Shown: piece after piece, positions 12,501 through 22,439 of the stretch | Layout: every line of letters begins with the position of its first letter | How positions within the stretch are numbered: the stretch's first letter is position 1 | Origin: Neoceratodus forsteri | Taxonomy: Eukaryota; Chordata; Ceratodontiformes; Ceratodontidae | Direction: 5' to 3' | NCBI GenBank assembly: GCA_016271365.2 | Contig: JADMNL010000023.1 | Span: 604,906,501-604,970,500 of the forward strand | Length of the DNA: 64,000 nt | The notes under the pieces: generated by a model | What the model saw: only the letters and a program-made list of their open reading frames with translations | Databases searched by the model: none | Told to the model about the DNA's origin: nothing | Position numbers and translations under genes: made by a program

Positions 12501-13612
12501 CCTACCAGACGGGATATTTTTAGATAATACTTGGTCAAAAATTATCTCTAAGACAAAGAAAAGTGACATCTACACAACCTGATCCTATTCCAATATTTTG
12601 GAGATTTCTTGAAGATGCAGTGTCTGATCAGCCATGGGGACACCAGGTGGGATATCTGTAACATATCCTATGGGACAGAATGGGAGACTCATCACTTTCC
12701 ATTTTAAGGAGCTGGTGTAGGGATCCTGATATGGACATACCCGAACAGGACTGGCTTCAGGCCTTGCCATTGGCTTGTAAGGTAACTCATTCTAACCTAT
12801 GGTGGGAACTTGCATAGAAATGGCAAATCTGTTTTTTCCAGTCTCAGGCTGTTCTCATGAAATACCTTCCCTCCTCCTATGGTAAATGCTGGAGGGCTTG
12901 TGGGTGCCCAAAAGCTGATGTTGTTCATATTTTTTGGACATGTCCTCACCTCACTCTCTTTTGGTGTATTTTACAACAAGCAATGTCAGATTGTCTGGGA
13001 GAGGGTAGAATTAACTGCTGAGATGATTCTATTGGCTATATTTCCCCCCATCAACCAGCTTGGCACAGAGCTTTGTTACCTATTTATATTGTGGCAGCCA
13101 AAAAGGCTAGAACTAGACATTGGATGTCTCGGGATGTTCCTACCATTGCGGAGTGGCGTGGGCTGGTCATAGATATTTATTATTTGGAATCCCTAATGGC
13201 CAAATTGCATAATAAGATCCCAAAGGTTGAGATATTTTGGAGGCTGTGGGTATTTCACATGGCCAGTCGAGATCCTGACTTTGTTCCTTAGGGTGTTAAG
13301 CTGAAGGAACCTTTGTTACCTAGGGAATGGATTTGTTGAATAAGGAAATGGAGACATTTTTATAGGGTAAAGAGAGTAGCAGTTATAGGAAGACATACAT
13401 TTCATGCATTCCAGATAAGGTAAGAATGATAGTGAAATTGTACACTCAGTCATACTGTATACATGTAATTTAATTTAAAACACAATGGTTAATGTCCACA
13501 AATTTTGATTATGTGTACAAGCCTGGTAATGATATTGTTGAGGATAAACCAACAGATTAAAGACTGCATTAGGTTGTGATCACATCCAAAACAATAAAAA
13601 TAAATTTAAAAA
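9517..13612 (+). mobile_element. L1-type LINE, decayed ORF2
   Basis: ORF2 of an L1-clade non-LTR retrotransposon. The endonuclease opens at 9517 with KILSQNGNGLHSPIKHYKIM, close to the usual L1 start (SQNVNGL..SPIKR). GGDFNLAL is at about 9930-9955. The RT includes SYSPISILNVDYKIF near 11080-11120, KDQGGFVKFRNTSDNLHQL near 11180-11235 and, around 11595, FTNDILV where an active element has YADD, so the catalytic aspartates are damaged. The C-terminal region extends to about 13290. The 3' UTR ends with 'aataaaaataaattt' near 13593-13610. Stops and frameshifts occur every few hundred bases. No ORF1 could be assigned upstream. Confidence 0.8.
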
Positions 13613-15610
13613 ATTATGGTTGCCCAGCAAAGTGAGAGATCTGATTTCTGGAGCATGAATCAAGAATTCTTTAGTCACACACAAAAGTGCACTGATGAAA
13701 GAATTTTTCATTTGTACATAAAAGGAGAAATGTAATATAATTTAATGAGAGGTTTTCTGGTGTCTGTTGTTTCATTAAGCATAATTTACTTTGCATGTTT
13801 TGGAGATGCTCTTTAACGACTGGATGACAAAATGTATGTTTTTAACGAAGAGTTAACCAAGTGCTCTCCTCCTATATATTGATATGGCAAACTGTATGTT
13901 TCACTGCCCAACCTGCCAATCATCACAGTGACACTGATGAGACCTTGAGACCACACTTCCTCTTCCCTGTAATATGCAAAGAGACAAAAACTGGAATTAT
14001 TCTGGTTGAGTTTTGTTTTTTAATCAGCAGTGAATGACACTATCCAGACTAGGTTTCAGCAATAAATCAATGAAATGTCCTTGGAGTGTTTCTACCAGCA
14101 TTTATGTCCATATTGTATCTGCTTGAAGGAACTGGGTCCCAGAACCTGATAGAGACACCCACGATGTGTCAGATTTTAATCACTTTGCAAATTAATTTCT
14201 GTCATTGTGCAGCATCATCTGTCGTCAGTATCCAACTGAATCAACCTTGCCCCCTTATCACTCTTGCTAACCACCTAAAAGACTGGATGGGGGATTCAGG
14301 CAGGGTAGTGATACAGATTTGTCATGACTGAGGAACATACGATTGCTGCATTGTTTTCATTTACCCTGACAACATGCATACAAGAGGTGGCATTTAATTT
14401 TAAATTGAGTAGCATGTGAACTGTCTTTCAGTTCTCCTAGACCATATGCAGCGTGATGTTTCATTTATTGAATCTTGATGAAGTGGTTACACAAGTATGA
14501 TGTATGAACACTTTGACACTCAAACATTCAGGCTATTTGTACAAATTATAGCATCTTTATAACAGGGACAACATCTCATAAAACTAACCTCTTAATACAA
14601 GTGTAAACTAAAATTATAACTACTATTTTCAGTCTTGATTATTGAAATATGATGTATATTTGTATTCTGAAATAAAACTGCATATGCCATTACACTGCAT
14701 ATAAAATATTCAAGTAGAACTCAGTGCCTAAAACAATCTGAGATTATCTGTGTTTATCTGTTTGATGAGCAATGGAGTTGCTACTTCTTTATGCCTTAAT
14801 CCAAGACCCATCTCTACGGATTCTTTTCAGTTTCTATTGAGCAATCATTTTTTATATATTTCCTGTCTTCACCACCTCTAGTTATTTACAGGTACATGCA
14901 CTTTGCTTTTCATGTGAGCACTCTGCAATTTCCTTTCTCAATCCGTGTTTGCTCACAGTGTAAGAATCTCCCTTCCTTTCCATGCATTTTTTTCTTCTTC
15001 TATTCTCATATACAAGGGGCTAATGGTTTGCAAATTCATCCTCATTAGGGATGTGGGTGGAGCCTACAACCCTGTTGGGATCAGATTGTAGCTGTAAAAA
15101 AGGCTGATCATGGAACTCCCTTTTTGGACATTTGGAAGTATTCCTCCACAGCTGCAAAACAGTGCACCCCCCTCTGATTTTTGCTATTTGCTGTTCTATG
15201 TTAAAGGCATCTGAAGGGAGGGGGCCTGCTACTACATTGTAACTCTGAACTTCTCAGAGTATTAACAAAAAAAAAATCTTTTAAAACTGCTGTTTCTAGC
15301 CCCTCAATTGACTCTTTGCAGGGTTACAGATTGAGCATCTGCCCAGCTCAGTTTAATAGATTTATTCTATTTCTTTCAGTAACTTAGGGGTTAACTTATT
15401 ATCTGTTGTACTGGAATTTTTTGAGGCTCTGAAACAGTCAGGCAGACTACAGTGTCAGATTACAGACAGTCCAGCTGCAGCTATGTTCTACAACTCTCTC
15501 ACTTCTTACTGACAAAAGTACGTTTTTACCCTTGTTCCCCTGGGCATTTATTGGGATCTGAGACCATTTCTTCTGTTTTTTCTTTTATATTTTCTATTCA
15601 ACCTTTGTAT
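13613..15610. other. Non-coding stretch, nothing recognised
   Basis: AT-rich, mixed-composition sequence without long frames, LINE motifs or obvious repeats. An AATAAA-like signal ('gaaataaaact') lies near 14670 but no upstream coding sequence supports a transcript end. The 81-aa frame at 14086-14331 has no recognisable features. This is one of the few candidate single-copy intergenic segments in the window. Confidence 0.5.
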
Positions 15611-15614
15611 ATTT

Positions 15615-16092
15615 GCTATCCAGTGCTAGTGAAAGGTGGAACTTGCAACACCTCTGTTTATACACAGAATCAGGTTCACTGCTGACTTTTCTTCTCAATA
15701 CTAATACAAAGTACAGTTGAGATAGCACTAGATGGTAAACTAAAACTATTTGTTTATCCACAAGGACAGGTACTGTGCAGCCCCCCCAACCCACTGTGCT
15801 GAATTTAGTGCTGGTAAAAAGTAGATAAAACCCTCAGTTTATCCAGAGGTACAGTATCATGTGGGGCAGGTTCAGTGCAAACGTGCCCATGCTGCAATGG
15901 ATTTAGTGCTGGTAGAAGGGACTGACACCACTTGGGCTTTAAACCCTTGGATAATCCACAGAAACAGCTACCGTGTGGGGCAGGGTAAGTGCTTGGTTTT
16001 CACACTCTCTGCATTTAGTCCTGGTGAATGATGACAGACTGCCAGAACTGGGGACTATAGCATTTTGTTTATCTACAGTGACAGATTGCAAG
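15615..16092 (+). repeat. Diverged tandem repeat, ~100-bp units
   Basis: Units built on 'tttagtgctggtagaag..', '..gtttatccacagggacag' and 'gtgtggggcaggttcagtgc' recur near 15620, 15725, 15803, 15900 and 16015. The first two are heavily diverged and the middle copies are clearest. About five units are present, with no coding signal. The last runs into the (AC)n tract. Confidence 0.6.
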
Positions 16093-16122
16093 GACAGACA
16101 CACACACACACACACATACACA
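16093..16122. repeat. (AC)n microsatellite
   Basis: A run of about 11-13 CA dinucleotides with two interruptions ('gaca' at the start and 'taca' near the end). Confidence 0.9.
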
Positions 16123-16634
16123 ACAGCATGTACTCTGACTAAATAAATTCAAGAGGACTGAATTAGCAGCATGCCAGTTTTTGATGATTGTGACTGAACA
16201 GCACTATGCGGCACCAGCAAGAAAATAATAAATCACTATCTGAAATGTTTATCCAAAATAATGTTTGCGTGAAAGTATGGAAACATTTTTTAATAAAAGA
16301 TGTTTTCCACATTTGACAATTGCGTCTTTGTAGTCATATAATATTACTTCAGTATGTAATGTGCATTTTAAATATTAACTTGTAAATACTGTTTATACTT
16401 GTTGTTATGACCATGTCATGTACAACAGCAGAAATAATCTCTTTCAAAATAAAAACTCAAAAGGAATGTGTTTGTATTGGAGATAGAGATATTGTAAATT
16501 TATAGTTTGCCAGTGATGTTGGTAAAAATCTGGGAATGTCACACTTCCCAAAGCTTTGCAAAGTTCCCCAACCTTATATCAAGTTTGCTACCAATTTCTG
16601 AATATTAAACAATAGTGTGTACAAAATGAACACT
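16123..16634. other. Non-coding stretch, nothing recognised
   Basis: AT-rich sequence without repeats, frames or motifs I can name. An AATAAA-like motif near 16448 has no supporting gene context. Confidence 0.5.
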
Positions 16635-16700
16635 GGCACTCTTCATGAGGAAGGGTCCCAAAAAGACCATGTTGAGAATTTGGTGCAATACCTCCAAAAA
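16635..16700 (+). repeat. Fragment matching the right end of the 34.4-36.4 kb array
   Basis: Contains 'cttcatgaggaagggtccca', then 'accatgttgagaatttggtgc', near-identical to the array's right terminus at about 36340-36390 and in the same orientation. The repeat module is therefore dispersed and not confined to one array. Confidence 0.6.
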
Positions 16701-16737
16701 TAGTCAAGTTACTCCTGGGTTTTGCATAATTTCTACG

Positions 16738-17030
16738 CACATAGAAACATAGACTTTGACGGCAGATAAAGACCAATCTGGTCCACCTAGTCTGCCCATT
16801 TCCTACCTACAGGATAAGCTGCAGATCCTAGTTAACCAACATTTGTAACTTTGGTCATTTGGTAGCTCTTCACAGCCCTATCAGCTCTGGTTAGAACTTG
16901 TTTGTTCTAAAGTCATGTCAGCATGTCAATTTTGTCCCTGGCTCTCATCCCCTGTTTCTGAAGCAGCTCTTCTGGATTGAAGTAGATTGCTACTGAGTGG
17001 GTGAGCTTTGTGGCTTTAATACTGAACACT
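16738..17030 (-). repeat. CR1 LINE 3' tail fragment
   Basis: Begins with 'acatagaaacatagac' and continues 'gacggcagataaagaccaat', 'tctgcccatttcc' and 'ggataagctgcagatccta', as at 19545-19650 and in reverse at 46245-46310. This is the CR1 3' UTR on the minus strand, 5'-truncated before any RT coding sequence. Confidence 0.7.
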
Positions 17031-17889
17031 TCATGGAAAAAGAACTATATGTTTCATTGGGCATGGGACACAATAGGATGAGAACTATGGCTGCAGAAAA
17101 TGCATCTTTTTCACCTCTCAGTCTTCCTGCAGCCCTTATAAACTTGCTCACATTCTACTATTGAAATGTATTATGTGTATTTATCCTTTGGGACAAAAGT
17201 ATTCAGTTACAGAATAACAAAGGTTTAGCAGTTTTTAAAGTCTTTGATCAATTTCATTATAGGGCTTTGAATGAATTATACTCAGAAAGATAGTTTCTCT
17301 TTTTCTCTCTATATATAGAGATGCACTAAATGCTTCTTCATATTTGCTGTATTAATTAGCTCAAGTATCTGATATACTTCAAATAGTTCAACATAACTGC
17401 ACAGCAGAGAATACGATGCAAAACAGTACAGTATTTAGCAGACCACTGTTACTGCATTTATAGTCACCTATTAATGTCATAGCTCAGGTTTAAGTCCCAT
17501 AATTGTCATTGCATAGTCAAGTATTTTCATTGAGTTTACACATGTTATTATGGAAAGGAAAATATTGACTAATCCATGGACTAGTATACATCATGAATGT
17601 ACAGCTGGGCACCCATACCTGTGGGTTTGAGTAAAAAATTAAATTATTCTTGTGGGCATCTTCTCATAGTCTGATGCACAAAAGAAATTCAAAAGGGGAA
17701 ACCTGACCTGTCTCCTCCCCCTACTAGTTTCCTCTCCAGTATCAGACTTCCCTAGCTGTTTGACCTTAAACTGAAAATTTATTATGTAGCACAATATGCT
17801 CAGAAATGTAGACATGGACTAATAATTCAAAGGATAGAGACAGAGAGAATGGAACATGTCTTTAAAATTTTACTCTCAAAAAATTAAGT
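17031..17889. other. Non-coding stretch, nothing recognised
   Basis: AT-rich with no long frames. A 14-bp palindrome, 'ctctatatatagag', lies at about 17309-17322 and is probably simple-sequence chance. No gene. Confidence 0.5.
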
Positions 17890-19060
17890 AAACTGACAGT
17901 TGTTTACAAAGCTAAGGAATATTCAGCAGGTAAAGGAGAGAATAACACATAACACAGTAAGAAATGTGTATCGAGTAGCAATCCTGTGAAAAAAGCCTTC
18001 TCTTGTATAGCTGGTATATATGGTGGCATACCATTTATCATGTTCCTCCTCTGTGTTTGGGATGTGGATTGCTGTAAGAAGTTGCTCTCATAATCACCTT
18101 TACCAGTGAGTAAATTACCATTATCTATCACACCTTCTTACAGCATTCCAACATTACTACTGGTTCAATTGAGGGGAAGGAAGAGGACTAAACACTGATT
18201 GTAGTACTAAATGCCCAAAGGCTGGTTTGTCCTGACTCCATGTATCCAACTTACAGTGTCTAGCAAAGGTGTGGGATGATGACCAGGTGGCTGCTGTACA
18301 GATTTTGACTATGGATGTTGAGTTATGTTCCATTCAGGAGGTAGTCACTGCCCTGGTCAAGAGGGCCTTGATGTGAAAGGGGAAGGGAAGACTGAGGCCT
18401 TTGTAGACCTCAGAGATGGCGATCTTCAGTGACCATGCTATAGTGGACCTGGAGGCTGGGGAGCCTCACTTGGGTCACTGTGTGAGAATGAACAGCCTCT
18501 CTGAATTTCTGAACTCTGCAGTCCTGTTCAGGTAAATTCTGAAAGATCGAGAGGGATCCAATAAATCAAGTGTGCCTTTGTTTGGATCTCTTGGTTCTGG
18601 TTCAAAGATGGGTACAGAAATTTCATGAGCGAACTGGAATAGTGATGCTACCTTAGAGAGGAAGGCTGGCACTGCCTTGAGCACCACTCTGTCTGAGTGG
18701 AACACAAAAAACAGTTCCCTACAGGAAAGGGTCTGCAGCTTGCTGGTTCTGTGAGTGGAGCTGATGACCACTGAAAAGGTTGTCTTGAGAGACAGGAACT
18801 GAGAGGACACATATTCAAGGTGTTCAAAGGGCGGTTTTGTTATGACATCTAGGACCATATTCAAATGCCAGGGTGTGGTAGTAGTTCTGTGTCTGGGTTT
18901 GATATTGATGATGGCCACCAGGAAGGTCAGCACATGGGGGTGCACCCCTGGGAAACAGCCACCTGTTTCTGGACAATAATAATCACTCAAACAACCCACC
19001 AATGGAAATGCTTGCACTATTCTATCTGGTTGAGTAGTCAATATCCAATCTATTAAAGTT
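17890..19060 (-). mobile_element. DIRS-type retrotransposon fragment (tyrosine recombinase and 3' region)
   Basis: A minus-strand fragment covering most of the tyrosine recombinase that DIRS elements use in place of an integrase. The recombinase reads from about 19041 down to 18180. Sequence continuing to about 17890 resembles the non-coding 3' part of such elements. The reverse transcriptase, RNase H and gag expected upstream (above 19060) are absent, and the CR1-associated tail repeat begins near 19165. DIRS elements are frequent in amphibian genomes, which supports the lineage inference. Confidence 0.75.
18180..19041 (-). pseudogene. DIRS tyrosine recombinase, inactivated
   Basis: The 188-aa frame at 18475-19041 reads LNMVLDVITKPPFEHLEYVS, FLSLKTTFSVVISSTHR, then HSDRVVLKAVPAFLSKV, the conserved core of DIRS recombinases (usually LxLVLxALTxPPFEP.. 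and FLTLKTVFLLAITSARR). After a stop, the C-terminal part continues at about 18420-18180: PFHIKALLTRAVTTS, stop, then KICTAATWSSSHTFARHCKL. Family members have HSTR and a catalytic tyrosine at RFYxLD; here HIKA and RHCKLD stand in those positions, so the second catalytic arginine and the nucleophilic tyrosine appear lost. Two further stops interrupt the region. It is a dead copy. Assignment to DIRS rather than Ngaro rests on the PPFEP block and remains less certain than the enzyme class. Confidence 0.75.
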
Positions 19061-19164
19061 TCAGAAGCATGCCTATAATTAAACCTAGCTGATGTATTAA
19101 TGATCTGATAGATGTCAAGTTAATCAACTGATCCCTAATGTTTGTACTAGGTTCTCTAGTCAAT

Positions 19165-19335
19165 TCATATTTATTTATTTATTTTATTTATTTTTGTTGA
19201 CGGGTAAGTGAACTAGACAAATTCTGCCTATTTTCAGGCCACGATCCAGGAGGGCATGCAGATGAATTCCAATTGACCCCGAATCAGATTAAGCTGTTGG
19301 TGGTATTTTTAGTGAATATTGGCATCTCCTAACAG
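19165..19335 (-). repeat. Dispersed LINE/SINE 3' tail
   Basis: The minus strand of 19170-19315 matches the plus strand of 48042-48165: 'ctaaaaataccaccaacagc', 'ttaatctg', 'attcatctg', 'aaaataggcagaatttgtct', 'cacttacccg', then an (AAATA)-type tail at 19165-19200. The match covers about 145 bp and then breaks off, giving it SINE-like size. Confidence 0.7.
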
Positions 19336-19544
19336 TACAACTTCCTTATTTCTAAAAAGATACTTTACAATCCGTAAGTAAAGACAAGCCTTCCTGAGAG
19401 AATCCTGGAGGAAAATAAAAGTAATAAAATTTGGTGCTTTTGCACCCCAGATAAATAACCAAGGGAAAAATCAATGTCTGAACAAGTGTTAGTGGGTTGA
19501 TGTGTACTAACAGAATAGAAGTATTTTACATGAAGCAGAACACA
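19336..19544. other. Short unassigned spacer
   Basis: AT-rich sequence between the tail repeat and the CR1 3' end; nothing recognised. Confidence 0.5.
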
Positions 19545-21080
19545 TAGAAATATAGAAACATAGAATCTGATGGCAGATAAGGACCGCTTGGCCCACCCAG
19601 TCTGCCCATTTCCCTACCTACTGGATAAGCTGCAGATCCTAGTTAACCAGCAGCCTACTTCTTCCTACGCCCACCCCCCAGAATTGCCTTATGACTATCC
19701 CATGCATGCTTGAATTCCCCCACTGATTTTGACTCCACAACCTCCTCCGGAAGGCTGTTCCATGCATCCACAACCCTCTCTGTGAAAAAATACTTCCTTA
19801 AATTACCTCTGAGCTGCCCCCCTCTATCTTCAAATTGTGCCCTCTTGTTCTTGCACACCTCTTTTTTAGAAAGATGCTACCCTCTTGGACTTTGTTGATT
19901 CCCTTGAGGTACTTGAAAGTTTCTACATGTCCCCTCTCCCTCCTTTTCCTTGAGGCTATATATTAAGCTCCTTAAGTCTCTCTTCATATGACTTCCGTGC
20001 AGACCCTGCAACATTTTAGTTGCCCTCCTCTGGACAGCTTCCATCCTATCTATGTCTTTGCAGAGATTGGGTCTCCAGAACTGCACATAGTACTCCAGAT
20101 GGGGTCTCACCAGCTGTCTGTACAGAGGGATAATAACTTCCTGTTTTCTACTGGTGATGCCTCTCCCTATGCATCCCAGTATCCCACCAGCCCTCCTTGC
20201 TGCCCTCTTAAATTGCTTGCCCATCTTTAGGTCATCTGATATGACTACCCCCAGGTCCCTTTCCATTCTTGTTGTTGTTAGTATCTCACCCCCCATTGTG
20301 TACTCTTCCCCTGGGTTTTGTTTCCCAGGTGCATTACCTTGCATCTTAGCATTGAATCTAAGCTGCCACATTTGACCATTCCTCTAACCTTGCCAAGTCC
20401 CTTCTCATCCTTTCCACCCCACCCTGTGCATCAACTCTGTTGCAGATCTTAGTGTCATCCGCAAAGAGACATACTTTTCCTTCCAGTCCTTCTGCAATGT
20501 ACACTATAAAGACATTGAAGAGGACCGGCCCCTAATACTGAACCCTGCGGTACCCACTAGTAACCCTCCTTTCTTCTGAGTGGACTCCATTTACTATAAC
20601 TCTCTGTGTCCTATTCTCCAGCCAATTCCTTTACCCAGGCTGTCATCTTGGGACCCACTCCCAGGCTGGCTAACTTGTATATTAATCTTTTGTGTGGACT
20701 GTGCCAAATCCTTGCAAAGTCTAGGTTGGCCATGTCCACAGCCCTCCTGATCTACTACTTTGGTCACCCAGTCAAAGAAATCTATCAGATTCATCTGGCA
20801 TGACCTTCCTGCGTCAGAATCCATGCTGCCTAGGGTCCTGTGCCCTCTGGCCTCTAGATACTCGACAATTCCTTCCTTTAGAAGTGATTCCATCATTTTC
20901 CTACCACTGAGGTTAAACTAACAGGTCTATAGTTTCCTGCTTCTGCCTTGCTCCCACTTTTGTGAGGGGAATCATCTGCCCTCCTCCAGTCCTCGGGTAC
21001 CACCCCATCCTCCCATGATTTGTTAAAAGGGTAGTCAGTGGTGTCACTAGTTCTACCCTTAGTTCTCCTCCTCCTCCAAG
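19545..21080 (-). mobile_element. CR1 LINE, 5'-truncated
   Basis: On the minus strand it runs from about 21080 to the CR1 3' tail at 19545-19600 ('acatagaaatatagaaacat' and 'gatggcagataaggaccgct'). The RT retains LIDFFDWVTKVVDQEG (20750-20800), FADDTKICN (about 20440-20480), the RDLGVVISDDLKMGKQFKRA block and GCIGRGITSRKQEVIIPLYR (20100-20260), QLVRPHLEYYVQFWRP (about 20090), and the C-terminal FTERVVDAWNSLPEEVV (19700-19800). This order is typical of CR1. There are frameshifts, and the endonuclease is missing, as expected of a 5'-truncated insertion. Confidence 0.9.
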
Positions 21081-21429
21081 TTTAGCCTACTGGTCACAAC
21101 AATAAGAATTAAATCCATTTAAACAAACAACTGAATCAAATATATAACCAGTTAACCATGACTTCAAAACAGAAACTATATCACAATTATTATATACCCA
21201 GGTCCTAAATTAATCTAATTTAGGTACTGTACTCCTTACGATAACATGAACAAATAAAATAGTATTCCTCGAATGAGACCTACTGTAGGGAACATTCACA
21301 TCTTGGTAAATAGCAGTTGAACCAGGATTGGAGTCAACATTTCCTGCCAATAATAATATCAATTCAGTGGGCCTACACAACCTGAGTAATGCTTTGCTTG
21401 TGCAACTGTGATAACTGCTTTGTAAGTAA
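21081..21429. other. Unassigned; carries a piece of a dispersed repeat
   Basis: 21370-21425 ('tgggcctacacaacctgagt', 'tgtgcaactgtgataactg') matches 37391-37450. The remainder is AT-rich and unassigned. Confidence 0.45.
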
Positions 21430-21849
21430 ATTATTTTATTGTTTGGTCATGGACCTTTTCAAAGTATAAAAAGCAGTTTACAGATACAATAAATACAAGT
21501 GATATAAGATACAATAGGATATAGCAAATACATTCACAGTGATCATAATACACAATAGTAATAAATAAACAATCAACAATTGTTCACACAACCTAGTTGG
21601 CTATTACTGACACAGCATTAGTACAGTCATGTTTCTTTTTTATAATTGAAATGGCTCTAAAATACCTGGCTACATGCTTAATAATAAGTTCATCCTGTGC
21701 AGTAAGCATAAGTTGTAACAAAATGTCTCTATTATCAGTTCTAATTTCAGACCGTAATGGAAATAACCAATGTGCCTGGGGTTTATTATACCACATACAA
21801 GAGCAAACTACATGTGCAATGTCTTCTATCTTGTTTTTTAACATGAAAA
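21430..21849 (-). mobile_element. LINE-X fragment: C-terminal ORF2 end
   Basis: An 83-aa minus-strand frame (21593-21844) resembles the C-terminus of the plus-strand LINE-X copy at 52970-53230. Both have the layout His-Val ... Cys ... trp/tyr ... HWL or YWL ... P ... (L)MLTAQDE or MNTEDTW ... VARYFRAIS or VAKYFQAIS. This is the terminal domain of a non-LTR ORF2. 21430-21590 would be its 3' UTR. Only the last 5-6% of the element is present, so it is a severely 5'-truncated insertion. Confidence 0.6.
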
Positions 21850-22439
21850 AGTTTATTTAAGTTTTCAAGTTTCATATAACATACACTTTCATACAATCAG
21901 AACTAGTTCCCAACAGGGGAGACAGCAAATTTACACATTAGAAAGGAAAAAAAAAAAACACATATGCAGTATCATGAGAGAATATACCATTCCCATTCAA
22001 GGAAATTAAGACATAACAATGTAGGAGTGCATGGAACATAATACAGATTGGTTGATGTCAACTATCTAAAATACCAATATCAACTAACGACAAACTTTAG
22101 TGCAGAAAGGGGAAGAACAAGGAGAGAAAAGTGCGTATTCTCATCAGGCCCATAAGTCCCCAAAAGTTACAACTTAATCCTTATGAGTGCCTGCTATTAG
22201 GATCGGGGTTACTGTTGGGGAGGGCAACAGATGAGAGGACAGGTAGGCATCCCATTTCTTGTGGTACCTAGCCTTCTGGTCCAGGCTGAAATAGAATAAT
22301 CTTTCAAAGCATGTCAGCTTGTCTAGTGCTGACTGCCAGTTAAAAATGATGGGGGGGGGGGTGCCACCATTTCATCAAGGTAAATCGCTTAGCTTCCATC
22401 AAAGCTGCCACTAACCATTCATGCATAGGTGGGGATAAG

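Noticed and set aside
17309..17322. Palindrome ctctatatatagag as a regulatory site
   Set aside because: Expected by chance in AT-rich simple sequence; nothing nearby to regulate.
18475..19041. Candidate host gene (188-aa uninterrupted frame)
   Set aside because: The text matches the DIRS tyrosine recombinase core, and continuation downstream is broken by stops.
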